The notes below the pieces were generated by a model. That model saw only the letters and a list, made by a program, of their open reading frames with translations, was not told the origin of the DNA and searched no databases. Positions 23,301-33,938 of a stretch of DNA of 64,000 nt are shown here, one piece after another. Source of the DNA: Lojkania enalia (Eukaryota > Ascomycota > Dothideomycetes > Pleosporales); assembly GCA_010094045.1 (NCBI GenBank), contig ML986769.1:1813-65812 (forward strand). Reading direction: 5' to 3'. The position numbers and the translations under genes were made by a program. Position 1 is the first letter of the stretch. Each line of letters begins with the position of its first letter.

Positions 23301-26300
23301 TGCTGCAATCGTAGTTTTTGGAGGTGAGGCAGTCGGCTGTGGAACAGGGGCCGGGAGGGAGCTAATGGGAGCTTTTGGTGTTCCAGCAGTGGTTAATCCG
23401 ATACCCAACATCACGAGAGCAAGTTTTCCGGTTTGTACATCGTAAACAAACACATCATACCACGCTTGGTTACTGCCGCCAGAAGTAATAGCCAGTACGT
23501 CCCACGACGTCTGGTTCTCCAGCGCTGGCTCTTGGAAGTGCGGTGCAAATTGCAAGCGTTGCAAATTACTGAATTTGTACACCTCTTCGCCCGCGCTCTC
23601 TTGGAGGCAATTTGCATGCAAGTAAATGACTTGCAGGATACTCTCTAGGACTGCAATCTCGGTTTTGCTCTGCTTCGTCACGGCTGTTGGCGGAGTTTGC
23701 AAGGGGCGAATGACCCTCGCAGCAGTTTTGGATCCCATGGTTGCGACGCTCGTGACGCCCTGGTACCACTGGGGGTAACTGGCGGTGCGGGACAAGAGTT
23801 TATACATAACATTACCACGAACAGACTGACTTTGAGGATTGTCAAAGAGCGAAGCCACATTGTCGTGGCTTAGGAGTCGCTCATATCTATTGAATTCGTC
23901 GTGCAAGCTGGAGCACGTTTGTTGCTGATAAACATCACCCTCGGCACAGCAGCCCTTCCCGGCAATTATCTTGAAACTCCACTGTGAACCGTCTCGTTTG
24001 AGTTCTAGATGAGTCGGGTCTTCGGGAGATGAGGTCTGTAAGTTCTGAAGCAAAAGCGGACAATGAATCTTGCCACCGTTTGCGAGAGTAATTGCCCGAC
24101 AGGCTATCTCGATGTACAGGGCCACAGGAGCAGTATCTGTGCCTGTGGCCTTGACACCCCGGACAATGTCCCGATACTCCTCGCTGCTTGGGTCAATAGC
24201 AAAGTGATAGCGGTCCGAATTTGTCGACTCGAGTCGGATAAGGACCGGTACAAGGTCTGCTGGTGGCGCATTTGTCGAGGCAATCGTTGTCAACGGCGCT
24301 GTTGTACCGAGACCTCCAGACATTTTCAGGGGAAGCCAGTGCCTCGATTTATCCCATGCATACGGAGGAAGACGAAGATGGTCATACTGATGATGCTGAC
24401 GTCTGCAAAAGTTCCAGAACTGCACACTCTGGCCGGCATTCCAAAGAGAGATGGTCGTATCAGCCAAAGCCGCACTCGAGTTGGGCTTATCTAGGGATAT
24501 GGAGACATATGTACTGTTTGAAGCATCTGAACCAAGTGCCGCCTTGACCATGGCTACAATACCGGAGCCGGAGCCTGCTTCAACCCACGTGCCGGGTCCA
24601 AACTTACGTTGCAATCGTTCAAGTGCCTGTACAAAGTATACCGGCTCTCTGGTATGAGCTATGATGCGCTCAGGCGAGGGCTCTGACCAAGAAGCCACGT
24701 CAGTGCAAGTCTCGACTGGGATTCTTGGTTCATGGAAGACAAGTTCGGATGCCAATTTCTCCAGGTACGGCAACAAAGGCTCCGTAAAGCGGGAGTGGAA
24801 GCCATACGGAACCTCCAGCCGCTTGTGCTTAATGGATCGCGTTTTCAAATCCGCAACAATCCTCTCACCAGATACTGTGTCACTGACTATGACATGCGAT
24901 GAAGAACCATTGAAACAGGCGATTTCGAAGTTATGGCCGTTCATCCGGAGACGCTCGACCGTTTGTTGGTCTGCTTGTACCAGGATCATTGTTCCTGGCT
25001 CTTCGCCCCAGTACTTTTTCATGAGAGCTGCTCTGCCAAGCACGAGTCTCACTCCGTCCTGAAGTGATAGCGTGCCGGATACGCAAAGAGCAGTCAGTTG
25101 GCCAAAACTGTGCCCTATGACAGAATCTACACGGAGACCGGACTCGAGCCATGATTGTGCAGTTGCGTATTGTGTCGCGAATGTAGCGGCATGAAGCGTC
25201 ACCACGTCCGTGATGGGGTTTTTCTCGAAAACGGCCGGATATATGGAAGGATATCCCAAGCTTACGATGACTGAGTCGCAGACGTCGAGGTGAAAGCGCA
25301 GAAGCGCACATTCTTGCCACAATTGTTTGTCCATGCCGACCTTGTCAGATACTTGGCCACCAAAACATAAAATTACAGGTTTCCTATCGGCGCGAGGCCT
25401 AATGGTATTGTTCTTGGGAGCCTGCTCTCGGATCTGACGTTGGAATTCATCCAAGCCCGAAGCAGTGAAAGTCAACGAATAGGGCAGGTCCTGGTTGAGA
25501 CGCTTGCTTAGACTGTAGGCAAGATTTGGAAGAGCATCGACGTTCTTCTCGGTCTCGAGAGTATGTAGCTGTTTGCAAACCTTGTCAAGCAATGAACAGT
25601 ATGCGAGCAGGCTGGCGCCTGAGTTTGCTGTCAACTGGATTGGGAACTTCCCGCGCGCCATACCACTTTCTCCCGATCCGGAAGGGGTAGCCTTGCGAGG
25701 CGGTTCAAGGATAATGATGGCCGCGTTGCTGCCAGAAGCGCCGTAGTTGTTGACACAGGCGATCAGCCTTTCGCGAGTCAACGGGATATCGGAAGCCGGG
25801 ACGCAGATGTTGTCGGGTTCCAGGTCCGGTATTTTTGGATTCAATCTCTTGAACGTCGGTAGACGAGGCACGAGGCGATGTTCCATTTGCAGAATACTCT
25901 TGATCAGCGCAGTCACTCCAGAGGCGGCTTCAAGATGGCCAATATTTCCCTTGGTCGAGCTAACAACCAATGGGGCATCCCGATTCGGATCACCGAAGAC
26001 TCGGCGAATACTCTCCATTTCGATGGGATCCTGGAAAAGTCAGTCTTTCGCCCATAAATTCATTCTCTCATCCCTGGTTTACATACTCCAACTGGGGTTC
26101 CTGTGCCATGGGCTTCAACGAAGCTCACATCGCGAGGTGTTACTCCAGCTTGCCTGCAGACCTGCTCGATCAAATCCCCCTGAGAGGTTGAGTGCGGTAC
26201 TGTAATCGGTACGCTGTTGTCATTCTGATTCACCCCTACGCCAGCGATAACTCCAAGGATATTGTCGCCATCCCGCAGAGCATCTGACATAAGCTTAAGG

Positions 26301-28177
26301 ACTACCATGCCACCACCTTCTCCTCTGCAGTAGCCGTCCGCATCAGCGCTGAAAGACTTCGATGCTCCAGTAAGCGTCAAGAAGTGAGCTGCGGCGAAGT
26401 TTTCGTAGAAGTAGGGGGCTGTCATCATATTGACACCTCCGGCGAGAGCTTGTGAGCACTGCCCGGTCCGAAGTGCTATGGAAGCAGCATGAATAGCAAC
26501 TGCCGATGCAGAGCAAGCGGTATCTATGACCAGAGACGGCCCGTACCACCCGAAGTAATGAGAAAGCTTACCGCTCATAAAAGATCGGAGCGTGCCGATA
26601 GCGGAGTACGCAGTGGCCGGGTTAGAGGCAACATTGAAGTCGTAATCCGCACAAGAACCGCCGATATAGACTCCGACGTCCTGAGCTCGTGACGACCCCG
26701 CGAAATAGCCCGAGCTCTCTAGGGACTCGTATGCCAGCTCCATAAGTAGACGTTGCTGGGGGTCCATCGACGCAACCTCCCGCGGTGAGCGTTTGAAGAA
26801 TGAATGATCGAAATCCTCGATATTCTCGAGGAAATTGCCCCAAAAGGTTTGGCCCTTCGTAGTTCTCGCACTTGGCCCGAATCTAGCTTCAGGAGCCTTT
26901 GAGAGCATTAACTTGCCAGCGGTAAGCAAGTTCCAGTACTCTTCCACATTGTCGGCGCCGGGGAATCTGCCTGCCATCCCTATTATTGCAATTGCGTCTT
27001 TTGGGTATCCAAGTGCTGAATTTTCTACTGCGTCGATAGCATATGGGATTTTGTTGACCTCAGTAACGAATCTTTTGGCCCTGACCACTGGTATCGTCCT
27101 AGCTACTGATTGTGGTATCGCATCAGTGCCGACCGAGAGGGCAAAAGTGTGCTGCTTTGTCTGGATCAGAGCGTCGGCAGCTACGGAAATGGTAGAATAC
27201 CAATCCACGCGCTCTCCAAGTATGGACTCAAGGGCTGACTGCGCAGCCTGGTCGTCTGCGATAGGCGACGCATCGGTATTAGACCTCACGAGAGGCTTCC
27301 CCCTAAGGCTTGGGGCGAACACAGGTCTACAGGCGCTCAGTATCTTCTCTGCCGTGCCGTGATTTACTAAAGCGTGATACTGTGTCGAGACGCCAGCGCC
27401 TATGAATGAGGTACTTATGCGCGAGAAGTCTTCCGAGAGACGCTTTATATTAGTGCTGGTAGTAGTTATTATAGCATCTGTAGCATCTCGTCTGACCGTG
27501 ATGTATGTCTAGACCAACGTCAGTAATAAGCTCTCTCGAGTACTGGACAGGTCACGACTGACATTAGAGTACTTGCTAACTAGATTTTCGACGTCGTCCA
27601 AAGTCGTAGGCGCCTTCCAGCGCACAGATAGGGTCCTAGTCTGCGAATTTTGACAGCGACGACGGCAGCCTAGATCGACATACGCACCGACGCAGAACGC
27701 AAGTCTCACTGACGTGGCAGCCAGGCTACCAAGATCGTTCTCGGTCTCTGCGCTTGCGATGGCCAATGCACTGAGCAGTCCAATACCGAACCCCTGGACT
27801 CCTCCTCCGAGCGCTACTGACTCGATAATGGCTTCGTGGGACTCATCGCCTTGGCGTAGATAGGCAACATACTGGCTGATGTGGGCCAAAGTCGTCAATG
27901 GCATCTGCGTGAGGTTACCATTATCTTGAAGATCCTTGGAAGAGATAGTTCCAGTGATCCATTCTAGTAATTGGGTAGCCGTGAGTGAACCATTGATGCT
28001 TTCGAGAGATGGATCTTGGTTGACCAACGTCTTCCACAGCGACTTTAGGCCCTGAAGAGTATGGCAGATGGGCTCCAGGGACGGTTGGTCCTGGAGCAAT
28101 GTTCTAATTTCGTCCAGACGGTCTGGTGCAGGTCTCTGGGAGATGTCTCCGAATGAAATGAGACCCGGTGTCGCCAT
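20366..28177 (-). CDS. Non-reducing polyketide synthase PKS2 (SAT-KS-AT-PT-ACP-CMeT-esterase), with an in-frame TAG
   Basis: Exons 28177-26087, 26030-23109, 23048-21467, 21413-21045, 20986-20901 and 20842-20366 join in frame to 2509 codons. SAT covers about 1-345 (GFGIG near 130). KS starts near 394 (VIDTACSAS near 548, VEAHGTGT, GNIGHLEAASG). The AT has GHSFGQ near 1003. PT covers about 1300-1560, ACP has LGVDSLM near 1668, and C-methyltransferase has ILEVGAGTGG near 1970. The alpha/beta-hydrolase release domain has HGGGHF near 2203, GWSSGG near 2286 and Asp/His near 2440-2470. This layout is that of fungal methylated-orsellinate-type synthases. KS, AT, ACP, CMeT and esterase residues look intact. 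Odd points: TAG at codon 223 (27511-27509), Gly for the usual SAT Cys, and Val and Glu where PT has its His and Asp. An alternative start is 28207. Confidence 0.88.
27509..27511 (-). other. In-frame TAG in the SAT domain of PKS2
   Basis: The reading frame is open on both sides of this TAG (LLLTLV before, TYITVRRDA after), and both sides match SAT sequence. Likely splice sites around it give 52 or 71 bp, not multiples of three, so an intron would break the frame. C-to-T in a CpA context (CAG to TAG) would produce it. It could also be a sequencing error or a true RIP-type nonsense mutation. Confidence 0.65.
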
Positions 28178-28207
28178 GCTGACTCTTAAACGTAATATCT
28201 GGAACAC

Positions 28208-28621
28208 TCGTAATGTAAAGAGTCAATTGTGTTGAAACGTGAGGATCAGACGTTTCGTAGCACAAGTCGGACGTTGTGTTAAAGTGTCGGAACCACGACT
28301 ACGCTGGTGGCAGTTTATGTACGCACTGTCACGTGCTCGGCACCCGTTTGCATGCCATTCTGTCGATTCACAGTTGTGCCCTCGGACACCGGCTCCATAC
28401 AATGCTACTGTTGAATAGTACGGGCAATTATGACTTAGTTAGCGCCGGGTAATAATGACTTGGGTGGCGTTACGCCTTCGGGAAGATAGCTAGATGTATT
28501 TTTCGGAAGATTTTACGGCATGTGACTTACCGGACTCCGAGGTGAGATCAGCTGCGGTTTTAACTATATAGATCATGGACGCGAAATCTGACACCACGTA
28601 CTCTCATTTCCGCATTTCGCA
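28208..28621. promoter_or_regulatory. Divergent promoter PKS2 / P450
   Basis: These 414 bp separate the PKS2 start (minus) from the P450 start (plus), which suggests co-regulation. At 28531-28539 there is CGGACTCCG, an inverted CGG-N3-CCG pair of the kind recognised by Zn2Cys6 factors. CACGTG-like sequence lies near 28330 (GTCACGTGCTC). A TATA-like stretch (AACTATATAG) is at about 28562-28571, near the P450 side. Confidence 0.5.
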
Positions 28622-30347
28622 ATGGAACAAGTCTCAGCATACCCGTTTGTTAAAACCCTAAAACGTCGCCAACTAGAGATTGGCTTTGTGTCGTTGCCAG
28701 TTACTATATCCCTTGTGATTGTTGTAATTTTGGCAACTCGTTTACTTGTGAAAGTAAGTCCGCACGATTTGCTTTGGCGGTAGTGACTTATTTCGCACTT
28801 CAGAAACTCAATGAAGCGTATGGCTCAACTCTTCGCCATGTACCAGGACCATGGCATGCCAAATTTACGGATATTGTATTGAGATACCATAATGTTGTTG
28901 GTGATAAATACCACTGGCTCACGGCCATGCACAAGAAGTATGGACCGTATGTGCGGATAGCTCCCGATGAAGTCGCCATTTGCGATCCTGCGGCAGTCAA
29001 GAAGGTTCACGGCCTGGGTACCGACTTCCGAAAGCGACGGCTGCCAGGCCAGGCGCTGAACATATTTAGCATGAGCGAGCCCAGAGCACACCGTGCTCGG
29101 CAACGCTTCTATGTCAATGCCTTCTCCAACGACAAGATCAAGGCAAGCCATCTCCCTGCCGTCAGGGACCTCTGCCGAATTTTCATCGACAATGTTCGAG
29201 AAGACGCTTCAAACAGTCCAACTCACAGTGCAGACTTGTACAAGTGGTGTATGCTATTTGGATATGATGTTGCTTGGGAAGTGGTGTACGGCAATGCCGC
29301 CACCAGAGGCGTGATGGCTCGGCGCGGGACCATCGATGAGGTGATGATGGGTTGTTATATACAACTGCAAAATGCCTGGCTGCGATTTTCTTACCCGACA
29401 TTCGTGATCGCCCGATTTCTCATTCCTGTAATACCTTCATTGCGCTATACCTTCGATGTCTTCGGCTGGTACCAACACTACAAAGATCTCGCGGAAGAGG
29501 GTGAGAGGCAGAGTAAAATCGCAGCCAGGACGACGTTTGTCCAGGGTGCTCAATTCGATGAGAAAGATGGGAAATACCAGCTCGAGGGCGGGTTAAGGAT
29601 GTCCCAATACGACATTGCCCATGACATTACCACGTTCCTTGGTGCTGGTGGCGAGCCGATTGGAGCGACGCTGGTGTACTTGATCTACACTGTTTTGCGA
29701 GATCCAACACTCCGAAAAGAGATCGAGGATGAAGCAAATCGCCTTCAAGAGCCTTTTACCGACGTCCAAGTTGAAGAACAATGTCCGGTCTTGGACGGCA
29801 CCATTTACGAAGCCTTGCGTCTTTTCGGTGGAGGCCTGACGTGTCTGCCGCGATGGGCACCTACGGCCCAACAGCTTGGTCCTTATACCATTCCGCCAGA
29901 AACTTGTGTCTCTTCACATATTCACCAGTTACATCGGAATCCGGCTGTTTGGGAAGATCCCGAAAGGTAAGTCTATTTTCCTCATGCACTATTCATTGGG
30001 GAGGTTGACGGAGGTTCCGAAGGTTTGACCCAAGGCGATGGATGAAGCCAGGACAGAGTAAGGCTTTGCAAACAGACAAATTCCAGCCGTTTTCCAGCGG
30101 TGCCCGAGGCTGTATTGCAATTCATCTTGTGATGACCGAGCTGCGCCTGTTCGTCGCAACTTTTTTCAGGGAGCTACCAGGCCTATCATTAGGGCCCTCG
30201 GTAACGGAGAAAAGCATGAGGATCCTCGATCGGTAAGAAGATTGCAGATCCAAGCATCACAGTACTCTGCGCTGACAATTTTAAAGCTTGCACTTCGCTC
30301 CTGTGTCGAAAAGTCTGGAAGTGGTTTTGCCCGAAAGCAAGTCCTAA
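28622..30347 (+). CDS. Cytochrome P450 monooxygenase, membrane-anchored
   Basis: Exons 28622-28753, 28804-29966, 30023-30232 and 30287-30347 join in frame to about 521 residues, the usual microsomal length. The first exon supplies an N-terminal anchor (PVTISLVIVVILA). A proline hinge (VPGPWHAKFT) follows, then the I-helix (FLGAGGEPIG), ExxR (YEALRL) and the PERF/W motif (PERFDPRRW). The heme loop is PFSSGARGCIAIH with Cys in place. Two features are unusual: the I-helix has Pro where an oxygen-handling Thr is common, and the residue two after Cys is Ala rather than Gly. It would hydroxylate or oxidise the polyketide at the ER membrane. It is divergent from PKS2 and shares its promoter region. 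I see no truncation, and function is likely but not certain. Confidence 0.88.
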
Positions 30348-31755
30348 GCATATTTTCACCACGAGCAGGCTTAAGCAAAGTCCATGAATCAGGCATATTG
30401 ATCGCTGGACAAAATTGAGCATTGTGATGGAATAGCAGGAGATCATTTCATGCACAGGCGTTGGTCTCTGTAAGCTTGGCTATATAAATGTTGAGAGGGG
30501 ATGAAGAGGGGGGGAGGGAGGGGTGGGTTGGGTTCCCGGCTGGTGCGAACTCAGTAGGACAGTCCAAAAAAAAGAAAAGTCTTAGTTTCTCAACAATGGA
30601 GTATCATAATTGCCACTGAGTATACATAGACTCAAGAGTGCTAATCATAGCTTCAATTACAGCCCTTTTGACCTGTTCTCCACTTCCTTACGCTGCCTTT
30701 TGTCCTACTCAGTTACGGAGTGCTTTTATGCCTTAATAATATCTATAATAGACGCAAACTTCTCATTAGGGTTAAATGTAAACTTTTTCCTTAGTTTTAA
30801 GGCTTAGGAACTCGGAGTTAGCGTTGTAAGTGTCTATTTTCTGATTCCGGCCTTGCGGCCTTTGTATTCGCACTCTCAAGTGCCTTGCCTGCTTTCCTCA
30901 CCGCCCCTTGAACGGAATATGATAGTTTCCTGGTTCTCTATGCCGTCGCGCGCACGCGAATGGAAGTCCTGATGTTTCTGAGGCATCTGACAAGTGAGAT
31001 CTGTAAATGCGCAATTGGTCCCTTTTTGGTTGATGAAGCCAGGCCAGCCGAACCCACTTTCGCAAAAGACGCTCGATCTCTCAGCCAGTAGGATGACAGC
31101 ATCTCAACAAGCATAAAATTAAGCTTAACGGTGGAATTTCCATATTCAGCTTCGGCCTAGCCTCGGTCGCCGTAACTTACTCTATTCAGAAGCGAAAAAT
31201 CTCCGGATATAAGTCTTAATTAGCCAACAAAATAGTCTGAATATTCGGCCCAGCCGCTACAAAATCAAAATCAAAAAAACAGAAAAGGATTCTAACAAAA
31301 AATATCCCTTTAAAATTTCAATTGTTGGGTCCTTTTCATAATTTCAGAATCAGCCGTGTAGGCGTTGTTGAAAGGGTCTTGCTCGGTGTTTGCTGGGTAT
31401 TTCGCTTACGGCTACGGGGACGGTTAACAGGTGTCGGGACATTTTTTTTTTTTTCCCCTCTCATTAGAGCCATAGCGGTACGGATGGTTTGCGGCATTTG
31501 TCGCAGGGGCGCCTAAGAGAATGCTTTGGCCGGGTAATTCACAGAACAACTACGCGTAGATTTCGTAGTATATTTTCGGACCTCTCGGGACATTATGCAC
31601 ACGTAGGCAGGAGTGCGACGCTCAAAGAGCTACGATTACATGGCCAACTAACTCACCCTTAGAACATGACCATTCTCCCATCTTCCATCAAAAGTGTTAT
31701 ATTACAACGAAGGCTTCTACATTCATTTTTCTATCCTTCCACTTGCTCTGTCAGG
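30348..31755. other. Intergenic, right-hand end of the PKS cluster
   Basis: About 1.4 kb without a supported gene. There is a G-rich run near 30507-30530 and a T-run near 31440-31455. Small plus-strand ORFs at 30610 and 31322 have no domain. The change from PKS-related to background genes takes place across this stretch. Confidence 0.4.
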
Positions 31756-32710
31756 ATGAACCGAGTCCTATTCCCCCGACTCCACCTCGCAGAAATAGAA
31801 GACCAATCATGGTGTCCCGATTTCCTCCGAACCCACACGCACCGCGCCCTAGCCCGGGCCTGGAAAACCACGACTTCAAAAAACGGATCCCCTGCCTTCC
31901 AAGCTTCTAAGATCTTGGTGCGAGAGCTGGGTGGCTTATCTAAAACTGCTGAATACACGTTCATCGATTCGTGCGCGGGGGCGGGGGGTCCTACACCGAT
32001 TATTGAACCGAGGTTGAATGAGCAGTTACGTGCTGCGGGTCTGGGGAGTGTGAGGTTTAAACTCACGGATCTTTGGCCTGATTTGAAGGCTTGGAGGGAA
32101 ATTACCTCTAAGAGCGAAAATATTTCGTATATCGAGGAACCCATCGATGCGACAAAAGCAAAGAGACTAAGTGGCGATAAAAAAGAATGCAGACTCTACA
32201 ATCTGTGTTTCCATCACTTCGATGATCCTGCAGCTGCACAGGTCCTGGAGAGTGCTGTTGAATCGTCAGATGCTTTTTTGTACGTTTCATTATTCTTCTC
32301 TATACCCCCACAGCTCTCGCTTTGCCGGATTCTTTAAACTTACATATGACGTTTTAAAAAGCATCTTCGAAATCACACACAGAACCCTGCCCGCCCTCCT
32401 AAACACAACATTCATAATCCTCTCCCCTTTTATCACAACAATCTACGACTGGTGGTGGTCCCCGTTCCACCTAATCTTCACATACCTAATCCCCTTAATT
32501 CCACTCTTCTACGCAGTCGACGGTTACGTCTCGTGTGCGCGAGTTCGTACCCCGGAAGAGACTTGGAAGCTTCTTACAAGAAGCTCGGGTTTGAGTAAGG
32601 AAGAGTGGGAGCAAAAGAATGGTTGGAAACTAAGGAGTGGATCTCAAGTCGTGTTGCCGCCGTTTGGGACGTTGTATTGGTATTCGGGGGTAAAGAATGA
32701 GGCGAAGTAG
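31756..32710 (+). CDS. Uncharacterised fungal protein: methyltransferase-like N-terminus plus membrane segments
   Basis: Exons 31756-32279 and 32362-32710 join in frame to about 290 residues. The intron donor is GTACGT inside the Phe codon of DAFFIFEI. The N-terminal half has a Rossmann-like first strand and loop (YTFIDSCAGAGGPT) and a later NLCFHHFDDP motif. That order resembles class I SAM-dependent methyltransferases. The C-terminal half has one or two hydrophobic segments (TFIILSPFITTIYDW and FTYLIPLIPLFYA). A conserved-looking soluble tail follows. I do not recognise a named family. Two starts are possible: 31666 adds 30 residues that look like leader noise, so the Met at 31756 was preferred. 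It is probably not part of the PKS cluster. Confidence 0.65.
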
Positions 32711-33938
32711 AAAAGTCAGGGTTGTGTCGAAAGAACACAGCTGAAAAGGGGCGGCATGGCAACTACTATTGCAGATTATGCTTGACCTTGTCGCCGATCG
32801 CCTATATATGTCTATAAGTCTTTTAATCTTGGCTGAGCTTCCTATACTGCCGATCCATCAGCTATATATAAGCTAGTTGCGCGCCCATAGTCGATTAGTA
32901 TCAGGCTCGCATTCTCATGAAATAGACTCCTGGTAAATTGCCTGCGCATCGGCTCAACATGATTGTCATGTCCGAGAATAAGGGATCCCGCATAGTCATT
33001 CATACACCACACCTCTTCCCAAGAGAATAAAATATTCAACACTCTACTCACAACCACCCACTCCCTACTACTCCCAGCGGACCCATATACAACCCGACAA
33101 CATAGCATATCAATTCTTTCTTTCTCAAAGATTTGGAACGAGGATCCCCGACTCCTACTTACTTGCCCATATCCTCTAATTACTCAGTAGACAATACAGT
33201 ACACCAAACTCTACCCTACCACCTATCCACAGTTCTCCCCTCCAGCATCTCCACTCCACAAAACCAGTGGAACGACATGCTAGACCCACACACTACCAAA
33301 TCCCTCCCTCCGAAGACAAATTTCCTCACACACTAGATGGCAAAACGCTAAGTGGTACCTGATCCTAGTGTAGACGTCCTGGATAATCTCTACGATTCTG
33401 TGACCCGCATCTCCATCCCTGAAAGCATGAGAAAGTCTATATCCAGAACGAAAACCTTTTATAGAAGTATACCGAAAACGAGTCAAAGCCTCAGATACCA
33501 GTTGGGGCGAGAATGGCACTTGCGCCTATCTTGGGACAGAAGAGGTGACTATCAGAAACTTGCATGTCTCTAGGTGATTAGATGGGGAGGGGAGGGGTGG
33601 GACTTAACAGAAGCGGTCGATCTATTACTATCAACCAAACTTGTTGTCTATCTATAAGTCCCACACGTTCCCTTCATCAAATTCATCATATCTCATAGTT
33701 CACTCTAAGGCTCAACTCTAGCGCTATCCCCTCACTAGCGAGCACTCGGAGTGAACACTCTGTCGCTATCCCAACTTGCAACTGGGCATATACAAGTGCA
33801 GAGGTGAGTTTTCCGACTGACTGGCCGGTCTCTTTCTCCTCTAAAACGGTCGAACCTGGGGTAATGAAAATGACCGTATCGTCCTACTGCTCAAAAAGAA
33901 AAGGCAGCTCGCATCATATTCTTCAACAACTGGCTTTC
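32711..33938. other. Intergenic, no supported gene
   Basis: About 1.2 kb lying downstream of both neighbours (convergent arrangement with pkc1). Several ORFs of 67-88 codons occur on both strands with no domain or splice logic. Pyrimidine-rich tracts near 33010-33070 and 33220-33310 are the only visible structure. Confidence 0.4.

Noticed and set aside
27509..27580. An intron removing the TAG in PKS2
   Set aside because: The plausible donor/acceptor pairs give 52 or 71 bp, which would break the frame that is open on both sides.
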